DNA of 8,276 bases, taken from NCBI GenBank assembly GCA_945829445.1, contig CALZUY010000092.1, forward strand, positions 1-8,276, written 5' to 3'. The translations under genes were made by a program, and so were the position numbers. Below, in pieces: positions 1 through 4,776 of this stretch. The notes under the pieces were generated by a model, which saw only the letters and a list, made by a program, of their open reading frames with translations, was not told the DNA's origin and did no database searches. This DNA comes from Butyricicoccus_A sp945486175. Its GTDB lineage: Bacteria > Bacillota > Clostridia > Oscillospirales > Butyricicoccaceae. How positions within the stretch are numbered: position 1 is the first letter of the stretch; every line of letters begins with the position of its first letter.

Positions 1-2
1 TA

Positions 3-89
3 AACCATGTTATAGGGGAAGTACATACGGATGCTGCGGCACAATTGCTGCCGGCAGCAGACGGACTGCCATTGCTTCAGGCAGTGTAA
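3..89 (+). CDS. C-terminal tail of an upstream gene, unidentified (partial)
   Basis: An open frame enters the window at its left edge and ends at a TAA at 87-89. It gives a 28-residue tail ending in LPAADGLPLLQAV. The composition (alanine/leucine-rich, no rare codons in a row) looks protein-like, but I do not recognise the family. The stop lies 26 bp before the start of the 2-hydroxyacid dehydrogenase and no terminator separates them, so the two genes are probably co-transcribed. A second frame (2-100) is also open but yields a less natural peptide. The call is tentative because so little of the gene is visible. Confidence 0.5.
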   Translation, partial: NHVIGEVHTDAAAQLLPAADGLPLLQAV

Positions 90-115
90 CCGGGAGATAA
101 GGAGGAGTTTTTGTT

Positions 116-1060
116 ATGAAGGTTGTATTTCTGGAGCCGCTCGGTGTGGCGATGGAGAAGTTTACCGCAGATGCAAAGGAAGCCATCGGTGACCGTGCGG
201 AGCTGGTCTTTTATCCCGACCGCGTGACCGATGTTCCGACGCTGATTGAGCGCAGCAAGGACGCGGATATTGTTGTCCTGTCCAATTTTAAGTACCCGCG
301 TGAGGTCATTGAGGCATGTCCCAGGCTGAAAATGATCTGTGTCGCATTCACGGGCATCGACCATGTCGATGCAGCGTGCTGTAAGGAGCGCGGCATTATG
401 ATCTGCAACTGTGCGGGCTATTCCACCTCGGCCGTTGCTGACCTTGTATTCGGCATGCTGATTTCTCTGGCGAGAAATATCATTCCATGCAACGATGTGG
501 TCCGCAAGGGCGGCACAAAGGACGGACTGGTCGGCTTTGAACTGGAAGGCAAGGTGTTTGGTATTGTCGGCACAGGTGCCATCGGCCTGCGTGTCGCGTC
601 CATTGCACAGGCGTTTGGCTGCAAGGTCTATGCCTACAGCCGCACAAAAAAGGATGTTCCGGGCATCACTTATCTGCCGCTCAATGAACTGATGGCGGCC
701 TGCGATATCGTGTCCCTTCATGTCCCGTCTACACCTGAGACAAAGGCGCTCATCAATGCGGATAATCTCGCGCTGATGAAGCCGGGTGCAATTCTGATCA
801 ACACGGCGCGCGGCCCGGTTGTCGATTCCGAAGCGCTCGCCGCTGCGCTTACTGAGGGCAGGCTTGCCGGCGCATGCATTGATGTGTTTGAGGACGAGCC
901 TCCGCTCGACCCGTCCCATCCGCTGCTGAATGCACCCAATGTCATCGCAACGCCCCATGTCGCGTTTGCCACAAAACAGGCATTCGAAAAGCGCGCAGTC
1001 ATCGTGTTTGAAAACATCCGGTGCTATCTGGACGGACACCCGCAGAACATCATGCAATGA
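116..1060 (+). CDS. D-isomer-specific 2-hydroxyacid dehydrogenase (NAD(P)-dependent)
   Basis: This 314-residue cytoplasmic oxidoreductase should interconvert a 2-keto acid and a D-2-hydroxyacid; the substrate cannot be read from sequence. The length is normal for the family (310-340). The N-terminal part of the substrate domain is followed by the Rossmann domain with GTGAIG at 152-157. The catalytic triad is visible: Arg232 in NTARGP, Glu261 in VFEDEP, and His281 in TPHVAF. After the second Rossmann strand the sequence reads AYSR (173-176), without the acidic residue usual in NAD-specific members, so NADP use is possible. The ATG at 116 is preceded by AAGGAGG (99-105) at good spacing. The gene follows the partial upstream gene by 26 bp, and its TGA overlaps the ATG of the ATPase gene. 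Candidate roles include glyoxylate/hydroxypyruvate, phosphoglycerate or lactate-type reduction; none is favoured. Confidence 0.9.
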   Translation: MKVVFLEPLGVAMEKFTADAKEAIGDRAELVFYPDRVTDVPTLIERSKDADIVVLSNFKYPREVIEACPRLKMICVAFTGIDHVDAACCKERGIMICNCAGYSTSAVADLVFGMLISLARNIIPCNDVVRKGGTKDGLVGFELEGKVFGIVGTGAIGLRVASIAQAFGCKVYAYSRTKKDVPGITYLPLNELMAACDIVSLHVPSTPETKALINADNLALMKPGAILINTARGPVVDSEALAAALTEGRLAGACIDVFEDEPPLDPSHPLLNAPNVIATPHVAFATKQAFEKRAVIVFENIRCYLDGHPQNIMQ

Positions 1061-1788
1061 ATATGCAGTACATCCGCAGCATACGCATCCACTGGGACAG
1101 GATTTCCGAAGAGAGCTATCTCCGGCGCATCCCGGCGCTTGACGGACTGGACACGCTGGACTTCCACAGCGGACTGACCTGCCTGACAGGCGAGAATGGC
1201 ACGGGAAAATCGACACTGCTCGAAGCACTTGCGGTTGCCTTCGGCTTTAACCCGGAGGGCGGCTCACAGAATTTTTTATTTTCCACGCGCGACACCCATT
1301 CCGAACTGTGGCAGGCGGTTTCACTTGTACGGGGCAGCCGCAGACCAAAGGACGGCTTCTTCCTGCGGGCTGAGAGCTTTTACAATGTCGCCAGCCAGGT
1401 GGACGAATACGATGACGGAGCCGGTTTTCTGAATGGCTATGGCGGGCAGTCGCTGCACGCACAGTCACATGGCGAGAGCATGCTTGCTCTGGTGCGCAAT
1501 CGCTTCCGCGGGGACGGCGTGTATCTGCTCGACGAGCCGGAGACGGGGCTTTCTCCGCAGCGCCAGCTGGCACTTTTGATCGAATTGATCCGTCTGGAGC
1601 AGCACGGCTCCCAGATCATCCTCGCGACACATTCCCCGATCCTGCTCGGTGCGCCGGGAGCAGAGATTTTATCCTTTGACGATGACGGCATACATCCGAC
1701 GGCATATGAGGATACAGAGAGCTGCCGCGTGACAAAAGCGTTTGTCAACGGGCGGGAGAGCCTTCTGGCGAAGCTGTTTGATACGTGA
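1057..1788 (+). CDS. Stand-alone AAA/ABC-type ATPase (COG3910-like predicted ATPase)
   Basis: This 243-residue soluble protein has a single ABC-type nucleotide-binding fold and no membrane segment. Visible motifs are Walker A GENGTGKST (45-53), a signature-like SHGES (137-141), Walker B VYLLDEPE (155-162, Glu160 as catalytic base), a D-loop-like TGLSPQRQ, and the switch histidine H192 in ATHSP. The conserved segment DGFFLRAESF (99-108) is, from memory, typical of the COG3910 'predicted ATPase' group, whose biological role is unknown. The fold is closer to SMC/RecF-type ATPases than to transporters. I chose the ATG at 1057 because it overlaps the upstream stop as ATGA, suggesting translational coupling; no strong Shine-Dalgarno is present. 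ATG 1063 is an alternative, and an in-frame GTG at 1021 inside the upstream gene is unlikely. The gene ends 4 bp from the stop of the opposing Fe-S gene. Confidence 0.85.
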   Translation: MNMQYIRSIRIHWDRISEESYLRRIPALDGLDTLDFHSGLTCLTGENGTGKSTLLEALAVAFGFNPEGGSQNFLFSTRDTHSELWQAVSLVRGSRRPKDGFFLRAESFYNVASQVDEYDDGAGFLNGYGGQSLHAQSHGESMLALVRNRFRGDGVYLLDEPETGLSPQRQLALLIELIRLEQHGSQIILATHSPILLGAPGAEILSFDDDGIHPTAYEDTESCRVTKAFVNGRESLLAKLFDT

Positions 1789-1792
1789 GCGG

Positions 1793-2485
1793 TTATTCCA
1801 GAATGGTTCCGTCAGTGGAGATGGTCACAACCTGCAATGGAATGCATTTGCCGCTCGCGTGCAGCGCGCGTCTGACCGCATGCTCCATGCCGCCGCAGCA
1901 GGGAACCTCCATGCGGACAACTGTCACGCTGCGGATGTCGCTGCCTGCAATGATCTGCGTCAGCTTGTCGGCATAATCAACACTGTCCAGCTTCGGGCAG
2001 CCGATGAGTGTGATTCTGTTTTTGATGAAGGTATTGTGGAAATCGCCGCAGGCATAGGCAGTGCAGTCCGCCGCAACCAGCAGGTCAGCGCCATTGAAAT
2101 ACGGCGCATTCACTGGGACGAGCTTGATCTGTACCGGCCACTGGGACAGGCGGCTGGAGACAGGCTCTGCGGTCTGGCAGCCGGATTCCCTGTGATGGAT
2201 TGCCCGGGACTGTGAGCCCGGACAGCCGCACGGAAGTGTATTTGCCTTCTGGGCCTTTGCCGCCTGCACAGCGGCTTCATCATAGGCGGGCGCCTCCCGT
2301 TCCTCGAAGGAAATTGCATTTGTCGGGCATGCGGGCAGGCAGTCGCCCAGGCCATCGCAGTAATCCTCGCGCAGCAGCTGTGCTTTGCCGTTCACCATGC
2401 CGATGGCACCCTCATGGCAGGCGCTGGCGCATGCACCGCAGCCGTTGCATTTATCGGTATCTATTTTGATAATTTTGCGAATCAT
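1793..2485 (-). CDS. Cysteine-rich 4Fe-4S ferredoxin-type protein (Hcp/Crp-associated family)
   Basis: This 230-residue cytoplasmic iron-sulfur protein has 16 cysteines. The N-terminal ferredoxin domain starts with a classical cluster site CNGCGACASAC (C13, C16, C19, C23). The second site reads CDGLGDCLPACP (C43, C49, C53), where the usual second cysteine is Leu46, so that cluster may be 3Fe-4S or use another ligand. Beyond residue 80 lies a region rich in further cysteines: C86xC88, C103, C141, C146, C163, C196-C197 (PCCGG) and C214. It may bind another cofactor or do redox chemistry. The ATG is preceded on this strand by AGGAGG at good spacing. From memory, this family is common in Clostridia beside a Crp/Fnr regulator and often near the hybrid-cluster protein Hcp (nitrosative or oxidative stress); no hcp lies in this window. 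It is divergent from the regulator and probably controlled by it. The exact reaction is unknown. Confidence 0.88.
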   Translation of the reverse strand: MIRKIIKIDTDKCNGCGACASACHEGAIGMVNGKAQLLREDYCDGLGDCLPACPTNAISFEEREAPAYDEAAVQAAKAQKANTLPCGCPGSQSRAIHHRESGCQTAEPVSSRLSQWPVQIKLVPVNAPYFNGADLLVAADCTAYACGDFHNTFIKNRITLIGCPKLDSVDYADKLTQIIAGSDIRSVTVVRMEVPCCGGMEHAVRRALHASGKCIPLQVVTISTDGTILE

Positions 2486-2530
2486 AGTCGTTACCTCCTG
2501 AAATTGATGGGTGATTCACTTGCTGAGGAT

Positions 2531-2536
2531 ATCTTA
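2531..2536 (-). promoter_or_regulatory. Candidate -10 element for the Fe-S protein gene
   Basis: On the minus strand TAAGAT (4 of 6 to TATAAT) is directly preceded by TG. I find no good -35 at 17 bp. Transcription would start near 2524, about 39 bp before the Fe-S protein ATG. A weak -35 is what an activator-dependent promoter would show, and the palindrome at 2559-2572 sits where a class II activator would bind. This is inferred from sequence only. Confidence 0.4.
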
Positions 2537-2558
2537 CACGGTTGAGGGAAAACTGTAT

Positions 2559-2572
2559 GTTGGAATTCCAAC
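2559..2572. promoter_or_regulatory. Perfect 14-bp palindrome, candidate Crp/Fnr-family operator
   Basis: GTTGGAATTCCAAC is identical to its own reverse complement. The overall size (two 5-bp arms around 4 bp) fits Crp/Fnr-family sites, although the half-sites match neither the E. coli Crp (TGTGA) nor the Fnr (TTGAT) consensus exactly. The centre (2565.5) lies about 41 bp upstream of the start predicted for the Fe-S gene. It also lies 21 bp upstream of the regulator's ATG, so bound protein could both activate leftward and block rightward expression. Confidence 0.6.
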
Positions 2573-2576
2573 GAAC

Positions 2577-2580
2577 GGAG
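2577..2580 (+). promoter_or_regulatory. Ribosome binding site that sets the Crp/Fnr start
   Basis: GGAG lies 6 nt before the ATG at 2587. The alternative in-frame starts at 2542 (TTG) and 2557 (ATG) have no comparable site and would place coding sequence across the palindrome at 2559-2572. Confidence 0.7.
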
Positions 2581-2586
2581 CGAAAA

Positions 2587-3246
2587 ATGGAACAATATTT
2601 TGAGCGGTTGAAAACCTGCCCGCTGTTTGAAGGCATCGCGGAGCCGGAGCTGCCCGGTATGCTGTCCTGTATGCAAGCACATGTGCATGCCTGCGCGAAA
2701 AACCAGGCGGTATTGCGCGAAGGTGACCCAGCGGGAACCATCGGCATTGTCCTTTCAGGCGGGATACAGGTGGAAAAAACCGATTATTATGGAAATCGCA
2801 CGCTGCTCGCCCGGCTGGAACCGCCGGAACTGTTCGGTGAGGCTTTTGCCTGTGCCGGAGTACAGCAGCTTCCAGTCAGCGTGATTGCTGTACAGGACAG
2901 TGAGGTTCTGCTGATCCCGTGTAAGAGAATCCTGACCACATGTGCAAACTGCTGTGAATTTCACACGCGTGTGATTTACAATCTTCTGCGCATCGTCGCG
3001 TCAAAAAATCTGATGCTGAACCAGAAAATCGAATTCCTCTCCAAACGCACAACAAAGGAGAAGCTGATGGCGTTTCTGCTGGCACAGGCAAAACAGAACG
3101 GTAGCCGGACGTTTTCGATTCCCTATGACAGGCAGGCGCTTGCGGATTATCTCGGCGTCGAACGGAGTGCGATGTACGCGGAGGTGAGCAGATTGCGCAG
3201 GGAAGGGAAAATCGATTTTTACAAAAATCAGTTTAAGCTATTGTGA
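2587..3246 (+). CDS. Crp/Fnr-family transcriptional regulator
   Basis: This 219-residue DNA-binding regulator has the usual family length. The N-terminal cyclic-nucleotide-binding-like beta-barrel spans about residues 11-115, with a GxxxGIVLSGGIQV-type strand (50-62) and LFGEAFAC (82-89) at the effector loop. A long dimerisation helix (about 125-150) follows, then a winged helix with the recognition region at about 181-205 (LADYLGVERSAMYAEVSRLRREG). The residues contacting cAMP in E. coli Crp are not obviously conserved. There are eight cysteines, including a cluster CANCCEFH (119-126) that could bind metal or Fe-S or sense redox or NO; this is an inference. The start at 2587 is set by GGAG at ideal spacing. 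The gene is divergent from the Fe-S protein and separated from it by a palindrome that is probably its operator. An HcpR-like stress role is plausible but unproven. Confidence 0.9.
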   Translation: MEQYFERLKTCPLFEGIAEPELPGMLSCMQAHVHACAKNQAVLREGDPAGTIGIVLSGGIQVEKTDYYGNRTLLARLEPPELFGEAFACAGVQQLPVSVIAVQDSEVLLIPCKRILTTCANCCEFHTRVIYNLLRIVASKNLMLNQKIEFLSKRTTKEKLMAFLLAQAKQNGSRTFSIPYDRQALADYLGVERSAMYAEVSRLRREGKIDFYKNQFKLL

Positions 3247-3259
3247 ATATGAAACGGTT

Positions 3260-3308
3260 CTGCGCCGGAGAACAGGAATGCGTTCCCGCTCCCCGGTGCA
3301 GTTTTTTT
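3260..3308 (+). terminator. Rho-independent terminator of the Crp/Fnr gene
   Basis: CTGCGCCGG (3260-3268) pairs with CCGGTGCAG (3293-3301) over nine positions with one G-U. An inner GGAA/TTCC can pair within the loop. Seven T residues follow immediately at 3302-3308. It begins 14 bp after the stop codon. Confidence 0.8.
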
Positions 3309-3323
3309 GCTGCCATACAGACA

Positions 3324-3353
3324 AAACCCGGTTCCGAAGCTGGAACCGGGTTT
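3324..3353 (-). terminator. Hairpin terminator serving the AraC-family gene
   Basis: A perfect 12-bp stem (3324-3335 with 3342-3353) closes a 6-nt loop, GAAGCT. On the minus strand the stem runs into TTTTGTCTGT, a modest T-rich tail. On the plus strand there is no T-run after it. It lies 37 bp past the AraC-type gene's stop, so it most likely ends that leftward transcript. It could also back up the preceding terminator. Confidence 0.7.
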
Positions 3354-3389
3354 GTCCTGAGAGACGGTATATCAGGTGAGAGTAGAGTG

Positions 3390-4253
3390 TTACTCCTCCA
3401 TATTGCGAAGAGACTGGCGGTATTTGCCGGGAGGAAGCCCGACATATTTGCTGAACATGGTGTTCAAATGGCTGATCGAGCTGAAGCCGAGCATATCTGC
3501 GATATCTCCGATGGGAATCGATGTATCCATCAGCAGGCTCTGTGCTTCACCGATGCGCCGGCGCATGACATATTGCATGGGCGGAATGCCGAACTCATTC
3601 TTAAAGATATGAGAGAGATAATATTCATTTACATTCAGCTCATGTGCGATTGCAGACAGCGTGAGTGATTCGCGGTAATGCTCATCCAGATAATTCCGGA
3701 TGCGGTCTGCTGTTGCGGAAGCAGAGGAGCGCGGCTTTTTCGCTTCATTATGGCTGCGGCTGTCGAGCATTTCATAAATCAACAGAATCAGAGACAGCGT
3801 CATGCAGTCGCAGATGTCGCCCAGATGTTTTTTATCAGAATGCAACAAATAGACCAGCTTGAACATTTCCCCGACCTGCTCGGAGATCAGACCGCAGGAA
3901 ACGACGGGAGGCTGTCCCTCCTTGCAGAGGCAGTTGTCCGGGAGGCCGGACAGAGCCAGCTCACAGACGCCCACACTATAGGACCTGAGATTTTTGGCAA
4001 AGGCACAGCTTTTGCTGTGCAGAAGGCCGGCATTGATGATGACGATGTCTCCTGTGCGGATGTTGTAATATTGTCCGTCAACCATATACTGCCCTTCACC
4101 CTGGTAGACAAAGAACAGCTCAAGATAATCTTTATGCGCGTGAGGCAAAAACACATGTTTGCTGCTGTGCTCCTCATTGATAAAGTGGCTATTGATGCAT
4201 TGGGGAATACAGTCGCCGCGCAGGCGGCTTTTCAGAAAATTTGTCTGATGCAT
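3390..4253 (-). CDS. AraC-family transcriptional regulator, probable controller of the iol operon
   Basis: This 287-residue protein has the layout of one-component sugar sensors. An N-terminal cupin-type ligand domain (about 20-110) carries PHAHKDYLEL with H38, H40 and E45 in the HxH...E arrangement, plus GDIVIINAGLLH (68-79). A C-terminal double helix-turn-helix follows (first HTH about 197-220, second about 246-270). The second includes IADMLGFSSISHLNTMFSKYVGLPP, here noted only by its ends and the conserved GF and FSKYVG elements. The ATG at 4253 is preceded on the minus strand by GAGGAAGG. It is transcribed away from iolG across a 476-bp shared region, the classical position for a local regulator, so I infer it senses an inositol or inosose. 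The ligand is not shown by the sequence. A tandem 11-bp repeat at 4374-4395 is a possible binding site. Confidence 0.9.
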   Translation of the reverse strand: MHQTNFLKSRLRGDCIPQCINSHFINEEHSSKHVFLPHAHKDYLELFFVYQGEGQYMVDGQYYNIRTGDIVIINAGLLHSKSCAFAKNLRSYSVGVCELALSGLPDNCLCKEGQPPVVSCGLISEQVGEMFKLVYLLHSDKKHLGDICDCMTLSLILLIYEMLDSRSHNEAKKPRSSASATADRIRNYLDEHYRESLTLSAIAHELNVNEYYLSHIFKNEFGIPPMQYVMRRRIGEAQSLLMDTSIPIGDIADMLGFSSISHLNTMFSKYVGLPPGKYRQSLRNMEE

Positions 4254-4338
4254 AAAACCTTCCTCTCATCCTGAAAGGAATTCTACCATGATTTTCGAAT
4301 GATTTCTTTACAACGTCTTGTTAAATATGCGGAAAAAT

Positions 4339-4344
4339 TGTCAA
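4339..4344 (-). promoter_or_regulatory. Candidate -35 (TTGACA) for the AraC-family gene
   Basis: A consensus TTGACA reads leftward at 4344-4339, about 85 bp before the AraC-type start codon. No convincing -10 appears 16-18 bp downstream (the region reads TTTAACAAGA), so the promoter is weak or activator-assisted, or the match is chance in AT-rich DNA. Confidence 0.3.
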
Positions 4345-4373
4345 ATTATTGCGATTTATTGAAAATAAAGACT

Positions 4374-4395
4374 TTTTGGTTATGTTTTGGTTATG
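4374..4395. repeat. Tandem 11-bp direct repeat, candidate AraC-type operator
   Basis: TTTTGGTTATG occurs twice with no gap (4374-4384 and 4385-4395). The 11-bp period is about one helical turn, so both copies face the same side of the DNA. AraC-family proteins carry two HTH units that contact successive major grooves and often bind direct repeats. The site lies 121 bp upstream of the AraC-type gene and about 160 bp upstream of the predicted iolG transcript start. Function is inferred. Confidence 0.45.
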
Positions 4396-4448
4396 TCATG
4401 AGATGGGGCGAAAATCTTTGTGCCATCTGACCGGAAATAGCAATAATT

Positions 4449-4476
4449 TGAAAGCGATTTTGTGAAAACGCGAAAA
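4449..4476 (+). promoter_or_regulatory. Two adjacent cre-like boxes (CcpA/LacI-family type)
   Basis: TGAAAGCGATTTTG (4449-4462) and TGAAAACGCGAAAA (4463-4476) each match the recalled Gram-positive cre pattern TGWAANCGNTNWCA at 12 of 14 positions. They abut exactly. They lie about 75-100 bp upstream of the predicted iolG transcript start. Carbon catabolite control of an inositol operon would be expected, but a different LacI-family protein could use them, and both boxes lack part of the right half-site. Confidence 0.4.
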
Positions 4477-4515
4477 AAGCCCCGGAAACCCCGTTTTTTT
4501 CAGCAATAATCGAGT

Positions 4516-4534
4516 AACGGACTTTTACGCCGTT
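4516..4534. promoter_or_regulatory. Inverted repeat over the iolG promoter spacer
   Basis: AACGG (4516-4520) and CCGTT (4530-4534) form an inverted repeat with a 9-bp centre. It covers the -35 position and spacer of the extended -10 promoter. A protein bound here would compete with RNA polymerase. The short arms allow a chance match. Confidence 0.3.
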
Positions 4535-4535
4535 T

Positions 4536-4544
4536 TGCTATAAT
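4536..4544 (+). promoter_or_regulatory. Extended -10 promoter of the iol operon
   Basis: TGCTATAAT is a full extended -10 (TGnTATAAT). No good -35 lies 17 bp upstream (AACGGA). Extended -10 promoters can work without one, or an activator may help. Transcription would start near 4551, leaving about 180 nt of leader before iolG. Confidence 0.7.
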
Positions 4545-4563
4545 TTAGGCATGAGGTTAAGAA

Positions 4564-4776
4564 ATGTGGACGCCGGAATTCATGTGCTGCGAGGCGCAGA
4601 ATAAAGGCAGAAAATGTCGTTTCGGATGCTTCACAAGAGAGATTCTGTCTGCCGCTGATTGCCGGCAGCGGGAAAAAACAACACATGAAATCGTGGCGGA
4701 GGAGCCACAAAAAGAAGGAGAGAATGATTATGAAAAAGGTACGTATTGGTCTTCTGGGCGCAGGACGCATTGGTAA
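4564..4776 (+). CDS. Possible leader ORF in the iolG 5' region (70 codons, doubtful)
   Basis: An ATG at 4564, about 13 nt after the predicted transcript start, is preceded by GAGG (4553-4556) with 7-nt spacing. The frame runs 70 codons, has five cysteines in its first half, and ends 46 nt inside iolG in a different frame. No family is recognisable. If translated, ribosomes would cross the iolG ribosome binding site and start, which could couple or dampen iolG translation. It may equally be a chance open frame in an untranslated leader. Confidence 0.2.
   Translation: MWTPEFMCCEAQNKGRKCRFGCFTREILSAADCRQREKTTHEIVAEEPQKEGENDYEKGTYWSSGRRTHW
4649..4671 (+). other. Two mutually exclusive short hairpins in the iolG leader
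   Basis: CTGCCG (4649-4654) can pair with CGGCAG (4663-4668). Alternatively CCGCTG (4652-4657) can pair with CAGCGG (4666-4671). Both have 6-bp stems and 8-nt loops and share bases, so only one can form at a time. No T-run follows, so this is not a terminator. Confidence 0.3.
4715..4720 (+). promoter_or_regulatory. Ribosome binding site that sets the iolG start
   Basis: AAGGAG lies 9 nt before the ATG at 4730 and only 3 nt before an in-frame ATG at 4724, so 4730 is favoured. It also gives the usual family beginning, with the Rossmann strand starting at residue 4. Confidence 0.7.

Noticed and set aside
77..1228. Long minus-strand open frame (383 codons)
   Set aside because: It is antisense to a dehydrogenase with a complete catalytic triad and ribosome site. 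The peptide is rich in Cys, Arg and His with no domain, typical of a shadow frame in GC-rich DNA.
1742..2215. Plus-strand open frame of 157 codons opposite the Fe-S gene
   Set aside because: The Fe-S protein has clear cysteine motifs and a strong ribosome site; the plus frame has neither.
2542..2586. Upstream starts for the Crp/Fnr gene (TTG 2542, ATG 2557)
   Set aside because: No ribosome site at fitting distance; both would make the palindrome part of the coding region, while ATG 2587 has GGAG at 6 nt.
3678..4274. Plus-strand open frame of 198 codons opposite the AraC-type gene
   Set aside because: The minus-strand gene has a cupin domain and double HTH; the plus frame shows no domain or ribosome site.
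4473..4500. A6...T7 block around CCCCGGAAACCCCG as a terminator
   Set aside because: The GC part is a direct repeat of CCCCG, not an inverted repeat, so the only stem would be A-T pairs around a 15-nt loop.
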